A DNA stretch of 64,000 nt from Nocardioides terrigena (lineage in GTDB: Bacteria; Actinomycetota; Actinomycetes; Propionibacteriales; Nocardioidaceae): NCBI RefSeq assembly GCF_003047265.1, contig NZ_PZYY01000009.1, positions 84,675 to 148,674 of the forward strand. The letters are read 5' to 3'. This document shows positions 59,391-64,000 of the stretch, piece after piece. Position 1 is the first letter of the stretch, and each line of letters opens with the position of its first letter. The position numbers were made by a program, and so were the translations under genes. The notes beneath the pieces are model-generated. The model was not told where the DNA came from and searched no databases. It was given only the letters and a program-made list of their open reading frames with translations.

Positions 59391-61544
59391 TTAGACCTCG
59401 TCGGGCTCCTCCTCGGCGACCGGCTCGGGTCCGTGCGCGAGCAGGCGCTCGAAGCCCGCCTCGTCGAGGATCGTGAGGCCGAGCTGCTCTGCCTTGTCGG
59501 CCTTGGAGCCGGCGTTGTCGCCGACCACGACGTAGTCGGTCTTCTTGGAGACCGACCCGGACGCCTTGCCGCCGCGCACGATGATCGCCTCCTTGACGGA
59601 GTCGCGCGTGTAGGCCTCGAGCGAGCCGGTCACCACGACGGTGACCCCCTCCAGGGTGCGCGGCACGGACTCGTCGCGCTCGTCGGCCATCGTCACGCCG
59701 GCGGCCTCCCAGGCGTCGACGATCGCGTTGTGCCAGCCCGCGTTGTCGCCGACCTCGTCGGTCTCGGCGTCCCCCGCGCTGCTGCCGTGGAACCACTCGC
59801 GGACGGACGCGGCGATCGTGGGCCCCACGCCGTCGGTGTTGGCGAGGGTCTCCTCGTCGGCCTCCCGGACCGCGGCCATCGAGCCGAACCGGGTGGCGAG
59901 GGCGCGAGCCGCGGTCGGCCCGACGTGCCGGATCGACAGCGCGACCAGCACCCGCCACAGCGGGACCCCGGCCTTGCGCTCGTGGAGGTTGGCGAGCAGC
60001 CGGGCGCCGTTGGCGCTGAGCTGCGGCCCCTCCTCTCCCTTCTTGGGCGCCCGGGTGAAGAGCGGGGCGGTCAGCAGGACCGCCTCGTCGAGGTCGAAGA
60101 GGTCACCCTCGTTGGCGATCGCGCCGGCGTCGAGCAGCGCCGCCGCGGCCTCGTAGCCGAGACCCTCGATGTCGAAGGCACCGCGCCCGGCGACGTGGAA
60201 CACCCGCTCGCGCACCTGGGCGGGGCACTTCTCGTGGTTGGGGCAGCGGAGGTCCTTGTCGCCCTCCTTCTGCTGGGCCAGCGTGGTGCCGCAGGCCGGG
60301 CACTCGGTCGGCATCACCCACTCGGCGGCGTCCTCGGGCCGCAGCGCGAGCACCGGGCCGACGATCTCGGGGATCACGTCACCGGCCTTGCGCAGCACGA
60401 CGGTGTCGCCGGGCCGGACGTCCTTGCGCCTGACCTCGTGGGCGTTGTGGAGCGTGGCGTTCTCCACCGTCGAGCCCGCGACCCGGGTGGGCTCCATGAC
60501 GCCGTACGGCGTGACGCGGCCGGTGCGACCGACGTTGACCTCGATGGACAGGAGCTTGGCGTTGACCTCCTCGGGCGGGTACTTGTAGGCGATCGCCCAG
60601 CGCGGCGCCCGGCTCGTCGACCCGAGCCGGCGCTGCAGCTGCACGTCGTCGACCTTGACGACGACGCCGTCGATCTCGTAGCCCACGATGGTGTGGCGGT
60701 GCTCGCCGACGTGCTCGACGTAGGCGCGCACCTCCTCGATCGTCGGGACGACCCGGACCTGGTCGGAGGTCGGCAACCCCCAGGTGCGCATCGCGGCGTA
60801 CGACGCGGACTGCGCGACGGGCTCGAATCCCTCGCGCGCGCCGAGGCCGTGGCAGACCATGCCGAGCGCCCGGGTGGCGGTGACCCGGGGGTCCTTCTGC
60901 CGCAGCGACCCGGCCGCGGCGTTGCGCGGGTTGGCGAAGAGCGGCTTGCCGGCGTCGGCCATCGAGGCGTTGAGCCGCTCGAAGGCCTCGGCCGGCAGGA
61001 AGACCTCGCCGCGGACCTCGACGAGCGCGGGCACGGGCAGGTCGTCGGTGCCGGTGAGGCGGTGCGGGACCGAGTCGATGGTCTTGACGTTGGGGGTGAC
61101 GTCCTCGCCGGTGCGCCCGTCGCCGCGGGTGAGCGCGCGCACGAGCCGCCCCTGCTCGTAGAGGAGGTTGATGGCCAGGCCGTCGACCTTGAGCTCGCAG
61201 AGCAGGTCGGGCGACTCCACGCCGTCGCGGGCGAGCCGGGAGTACCACGCGTTGAGCTCGTCGAAGGAGAACGCGTTGTCGAGGCTCTCCATGCGCTGGA
61301 GGTGGTCGACGGCGGTGAACTCCGTCGAGACCGCCCCACCCACGGTCTGGGTCGGCGAGTCGGGGGTCCGCAGCTCGGGGTGCGCCTCCTCGAGGGCCTC
61401 GAGCTCGCGCAGCCGGACGTCGAAGTCGGCGTCGGACAGGGTCGGGTCGTCGAGGACGTAGTAGCGCCAGCGAGCGTCCTCGACCTGCTCGCTGAGCTCC
61501 TGGTGACGCTCCCGGGCGTCGGCGGGGGCGGGCTCCACGGTCAT
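59391..61544 (-). CDS. ligA: NAD-dependent DNA ligase
   Basis: A 717-residue replicative ligase sealing nicks with NAD+. The adenylated lysine is in CELKVDGLAINLLYE (about residue 119). The oligonucleotide-binding fold, a four-cysteine zinc site (CPACGTT and CPNHEKCPAQ, about 410-433), helix-hairpin-helix region and C-terminal BRCT domain (about 625-700) are all present. ATG 61544 has CAGACT 6 nt upstream. Confidence 0.96.
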   Translation of the reverse strand: MTVEPAPADARERHQELSEQVEDARWRYYVLDDPTLSDADFDVRLRELEALEEAHPELRTPDSPTQTVGGAVSTEFTAVDHLQRMESLDNAFSFDELNAWYSRLARDGVESPDLLCELKVDGLAINLLYEQGRLVRALTRGDGRTGEDVTPNVKTIDSVPHRLTGTDDLPVPALVEVRGEVFLPAEAFERLNASMADAGKPLFANPRNAAAGSLRQKDPRVTATRALGMVCHGLGAREGFEPVAQSASYAAMRTWGLPTSDQVRVVPTIEEVRAYVEHVGEHRHTIVGYEIDGVVVKVDDVQLQRRLGSTSRAPRWAIAYKYPPEEVNAKLLSIEVNVGRTGRVTPYGVMEPTRVAGSTVENATLHNAHEVRRKDVRPGDTVVLRKAGDVIPEIVGPVLALRPEDAAEWVMPTECPACGTTLAQQKEGDKDLRCPNHEKCPAQVRERVFHVAGRGAFDIEGLGYEAAAALLDAGAIANEGDLFDLDEAVLLTAPLFTRAPKKGEEGPQLSANGARLLANLHERKAGVPLWRVLVALSIRHVGPTAARALATRFGSMAAVREADEETLANTDGVGPTIAASVREWFHGSSAGDAETDEVGDNAGWHNAIVDAWEAAGVTMADERDESVPRTLEGVTVVVTGSLEAYTRDSVKEAIIVRGGKASGSVSKKTDYVVVGDNAGSKADKAEQLGLTILDEAGFERLLAHGPEPVAEEEPDEV

Positions 61545-61643
61545 GGGCACAGTCTGCCCTCCCCCACCGACGACGCGGCGCACGACCGGGCAGGACCGCG
61601 CAGGGCGTCGTACGGCGAACTGGTCCAGACCAGCGGGAATGCC

Positions 61644-61667
61644 GGATGGAACGAAGGTGTTCCATCC
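61644..61667. promoter_or_regulatory. TetR operator upstream of the TetR-DHA2 pair
   Basis: GGATGGAAC (61644-61652) and GTTCCATCC (61659-61667) are perfect 9-nt inverted arms with a 6-nt spacer, ending only 3 nt before the ATG of the TetR gene. A second palindrome CTGGTC-CA-GACCAG lies at 61620-61633. The position suits autorepression. Confidence 0.75.
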
Positions 61668-61670
61668 CGC

Positions 61671-62261
61671 ATGACCCCAGCAGAGACCACCACCCGACCC
61701 CGGGTGGAGGGCGACCGTGAGCAGGAGATCCTCGACGCCGCCCTCGAGGTGCTCGCCGAGGTCGGCTACGACCGGCTCACCATGGACGCGGTGGCGACCC
61801 GCGCCAAGGCGTCGAAGGCCACGCTCTACCGCCGGTGGACCAACAAGCTGACCCTGGTCATCGACGCCCTCGTCGCGCAGAAGGCGGCCCCCGAGCCGCC
61901 CGACACCGGCTCCCTGCGCGGCGACCTCGCGGCGGCGTACTGCGGCTTCGGCGGGCTCACCGACCGCCACACCGTCAGCCGTTTCACCAGCGTCCTCACC
62001 GCCATCAGCCGGGACCCCGAGTTCGCCGAGGCCTACCGCACCCAGGTGCTCGGGCCGAAGGTCGCGCAGTCCATGGCGATCTTCGAGCGGGCCCGGGACC
62101 GCGGCGAGCTGCGCGACGACGTCGACATCTCCCTGATCGCCCCCGCCCTGCCGGGCATCGTCCTCCACCGCTTCCTCATGCTCGGCGAGCCGCCGAGCCC
62201 CGACCTCATCGATCGCGTCATCGACCAGATCATCCTGCCCGCGGCCGTCGCCGCGAGCTGA
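61671..62261 (+). CDS. TetR family regulator of the DHA2 exporter
   Basis: A 196-residue repressor with HTH region (about residues 18-62) containing LTMDAVATRAKASKATLYRRW. The C-terminal TetR domain has LGPKVAQSMAIFERARDRGEL, common in regulators of drug exporters. ATG 61671 is 3 nt from the palindromic operator, so expression is self-controlled. The MFS gene follows after 26 nt in the same direction. Confidence 0.9.
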   Translation: MTPAETTTRPRVEGDREQEILDAALEVLAEVGYDRLTMDAVATRAKASKATLYRRWTNKLTLVIDALVAQKAAPEPPDTGSLRGDLAAAYCGFGGLTDRHTVSRFTSVLTAISRDPEFAEAYRTQVLGPKVAQSMAIFERARDRGELRDDVDISLIAPALPGIVLHRFLMLGEPPSPDLIDRVIDQIILPAAVAAS

Positions 62262-62287
62262 CACCAGCCCAGACCCGAAGGAACACC

Positions 62288-63913
62288 ATGTCCGACCAGA
62301 TCCAGGCCGCGGAGCCGGCGGAGGTCACCCCCGAGCAGCACAAGCGGCTCCGGTGGGCACTCATCCTCATCTCCCTGGCCCAGCTGATGGTGGTGCTCGA
62401 CTCCACCATCGCCAACATCGCCCTCCCCTACATCGGCACCGACCTCGACATCGACCAGGCCAACCTCCAGTGGATCGTCACGGGCTACGCCCTGACCTTC
62501 GGCGGGTTCCTGCTGCTCGGCGGACGGCTGGCCGACCTCTACGGCCGCCGCCGGATCTTCATCATCGGCGTGCTTGTCTTCGCCCTCGCCTCGCTCCTCG
62601 GAGGAATCGCCCAGAACGAGTTCATGCTCCTCGCGGCCCGCGCCTTCCAGGGCACCGGCGCGGCGCTGGCCTCCCCCGCCGCCCTCGCGCTGATCACGAC
62701 GACCTTCCCGGCCGGCAAGGAGCGCAACCGCGCCTTCGCCGTGTACGCCGCGATGGCCGGCGTCGGTGCGGCCGTCGGCCTGCTCCTCGGTGGCTGGCTG
62801 ACCGGCCTCGACGACCCGCTGGGCATCGCGGGCTGGCGCTACACCTTCCTCATCGTCGTGCCGATCGGCGTGTTCGCCGCCGTGCTCGCCCCCCGCTACT
62901 TCGACGAGTCCGAGCGCCACACCGGCTGGCTCGACGTCCCCGGTGCCATCACCGGCACCGGCGGCCTGCTCGCCGTCGTCTACGGCCTCTCGCTCGCGGG
63001 CCAGGAGGCGCACGGCTTCGACGACAGCACGACCATCATCAGCCTGGCGATCGGCATCGCGCTGCTCGGCGTCTTCCTGCTGGTCGAGTCGCGCGTCGAG
63101 CACCCGCTGATGCCGTTCCGGATCTTCAAGTCCAAGAACCGCGCCGCCGCGTTCGCGGTGATGATGATCGTCCCGGCCGCGATGTTCGCGATGTTCTTCT
63201 TCCTGTCGCTCTTCATCCAGCAGGTCGTGGGCTACTCCCCGCTCAAGACCGGTGTCGCGTTCCTGCCCTTCTCGGTCGCGATGATCATCTCGGCGACGGC
63301 GGCGTCCAAGCTCATCAGCCACGTCGACCCGCGCTGGCTGTCCGGCATCGGCACGCTGCTCTCGGCGGCCGCGCTCTACGGCTTCAGCCGGATCACGGTG
63401 CCCGAGGACCCGGCCTCGATCCTGGGCTCGCTGCCTGCCTCGCTGGGCGGTCAGGGCGTCCCGATCGGGGACGGGGTCAACTACTGGACGCAGATCCTGC
63501 CGTTCATCGTGCTGATGGCCTTCGGCATGGGGCTCAACTTCGTGCCGCTGACCCTGGTCGCCGTGCACCACCTGCGGGCCCAGGACACCGGGATCGGTTC
63601 GGGCGTGCTCAACACCATGCAGCAGGTCGGTGGCGCGCTCGGTCTCGCCACCCTCAGCACCGTGTCGCTCCACTTCGCCCAGACCCGCGCCGACGAGATC
63701 GCACCGTCGATCGCGGCGGCCGCACCGGGCCTCGACGAGGCCGCGCTCGGCCAGCTGGCCAGCCTCGGCGCCTTCACCGAGGGCGCGACGATGGCCTTCG
63801 CCACCGGCGCGATCATGATGCTGGCCGCCTCGGCGATCGTGTGGATCTTCCTCGACGTCAAGCACGAGGAGCTGGCCACCGAGGACGCGCCCGAGGGCGT
63901 CCACGTCGGCTGA
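62288..63913 (+). CDS. DHA2 family MFS drug exporter
   Basis: A 541-residue exporter with fourteen predicted helices, using the proton gradient. VLDSTIANIALPYIGTDL (about residues 37-54) is the DHA2 motif and GGRLADLYGRRRIF (about 78) the loop 2-3 MFS motif. RAFQGTGAALASPAALALI is antiporter motif C-like. ATG 62288 follows GAAGGAACACC. It is paired with the upstream TetR gene and thus probably induced by its own substrate. Only 87 nt without recognisable features remain to the window end. Confidence 0.92.
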   Translation: MSDQIQAAEPAEVTPEQHKRLRWALILISLAQLMVVLDSTIANIALPYIGTDLDIDQANLQWIVTGYALTFGGFLLLGGRLADLYGRRRIFIIGVLVFALASLLGGIAQNEFMLLAARAFQGTGAALASPAALALITTTFPAGKERNRAFAVYAAMAGVGAAVGLLLGGWLTGLDDPLGIAGWRYTFLIVVPIGVFAAVLAPRYFDESERHTGWLDVPGAITGTGGLLAVVYGLSLAGQEAHGFDDSTTIISLAIGIALLGVFLLVESRVEHPLMPFRIFKSKNRAAAFAVMMIVPAAMFAMFFFLSLFIQQVVGYSPLKTGVAFLPFSVAMIISATAASKLISHVDPRWLSGIGTLLSAAALYGFSRITVPEDPASILGSLPASLGGQGVPIGDGVNYWTQILPFIVLMAFGMGLNFVPLTLVAVHHLRAQDTGIGSGVLNTMQQVGGALGLATLSTVSLHFAQTRADEIAPSIAAAAPGLDEAALGQLASLGAFTEGATMAFATGAIMMLAASAIVWIFLDVKHEELATEDAPEGVHVG

Positions 63914-64000
63914 CTGTGAGGATTCCCTTCGCAGCCTGATGGTGCTGGGCTGTGGGTTGGCGACTGCGGGTGTGACCCTTCGGCTGACTGGCTTCGTGCC

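Noticed and set aside
59295..61670. Plus-strand frame fused in front of the TetR gene at 61671
   Set aside because: This part is antisense to ligA. The TetR protein starts properly at 61671 next to its operator.
1..64000. tRNA, rRNA, transposase, integrase or prophage genes
   Set aside because: No cloverleaf ending with TTC-containing T arms, no transposase-like frame and no long intergenic gap was found; gaps are almost all below 160 nt.

Overview
The window is a stretch of a very GC-rich (roughly 72-73% by eye) actinobacterial chromosome. Gene content and style fit a Nocardioides-like member of the Nocardioidaceae: scattered branched-chain amino acid (BCAA) genes, gatCAB next to ligA, many GTG starts, and many genes whose start codon lies only 6-7 nt after a TANNNT -10 box (leaderless transcription). 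No tRNA, rRNA, insertion sequence, prophage or CRISPR array was seen. The first gene runs off the left edge.

Layout. 1-5.6 kb: a partial PLP decarboxylase, a conserved protein, CYTH-CHAD protein, small sulfotransferase, DUF2087 and pentapeptide-repeat genes. 5.0-7.6 kb: a TetR regulator (BioQ candidate) divergent from the biotin ECF operon bioY-bioM-bioN, with two tandem TGAAC-N3-GTTCA-type boxes on the promoter. 7.6-11.1 kb: VOC protein, amidase, FMN reductase with a divergent TetR, small membrane protein. 11.1-18.1 kb: cimA, Ser/Thr kinase, a truncated AMP-binding protein, ilvE, a 45-aa small gene and leuB. 18.2-29.9 kb: methyltransferase, the MocR/YczE divergent pair, serA, CGNR regulator with divergent MFS pump, NAD(P)-binding protein, NCS1 permease, YdeI-like protein, lipoprotein sulfatase and DsbA-like protein. 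30-33.5 kb: ilvB-ilvN-ilvC. 33.6-43.1 kb: VOC and pterin-dehydratase/VOC fusion, CAP protein, kynureninase, secreted protein, ilvD, XRE regulator, three palindromic repeats, alcohol dehydrogenase, SRPBCC and BNR-repeat proteins. 43.2-48.5 kb: PadR, EamA, PhoD phosphatase broken by an in-frame TGA, hydrolase and PQQ-type sugar dehydrogenase. 48.5-54.6 kb: a cobalamin-riboswitch-controlled ECF transporter operon. 54.6-64 kb: gatB-gatA-gatC, RTX-type secreted protein, ligA, and a TetR/DHA2 efflux pair.

How parts work together. The BCAA genes cimA, leuB and ilvB are each preceded by a tiny leader peptide carrying consecutive Ile/Leu/Val codons (including codons rare in this genome) and followed by a hairpin. 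This points to a dispersed attenuation regulon in which uncharged tRNA-Ile/Leu/Val allows transcription to continue.

The most interesting system is at 48.5-54.6 kb. A cobalamin riboswitch precedes five tightly coupled genes: a secreted alpha/alpha-barrel (prenyltransferase-like) protein, a secreted membrane-anchored DUF4430-like protein, EcfT, a fused EcfA-A' ATPase and an S component. The alpha/alpha barrel and DUF4430 folds are the two halves of animal intrinsic factor/transcobalamin. I infer a bacterial B12 capture-and-import system in which these halves are split into two surface proteins feeding an ECF transporter.
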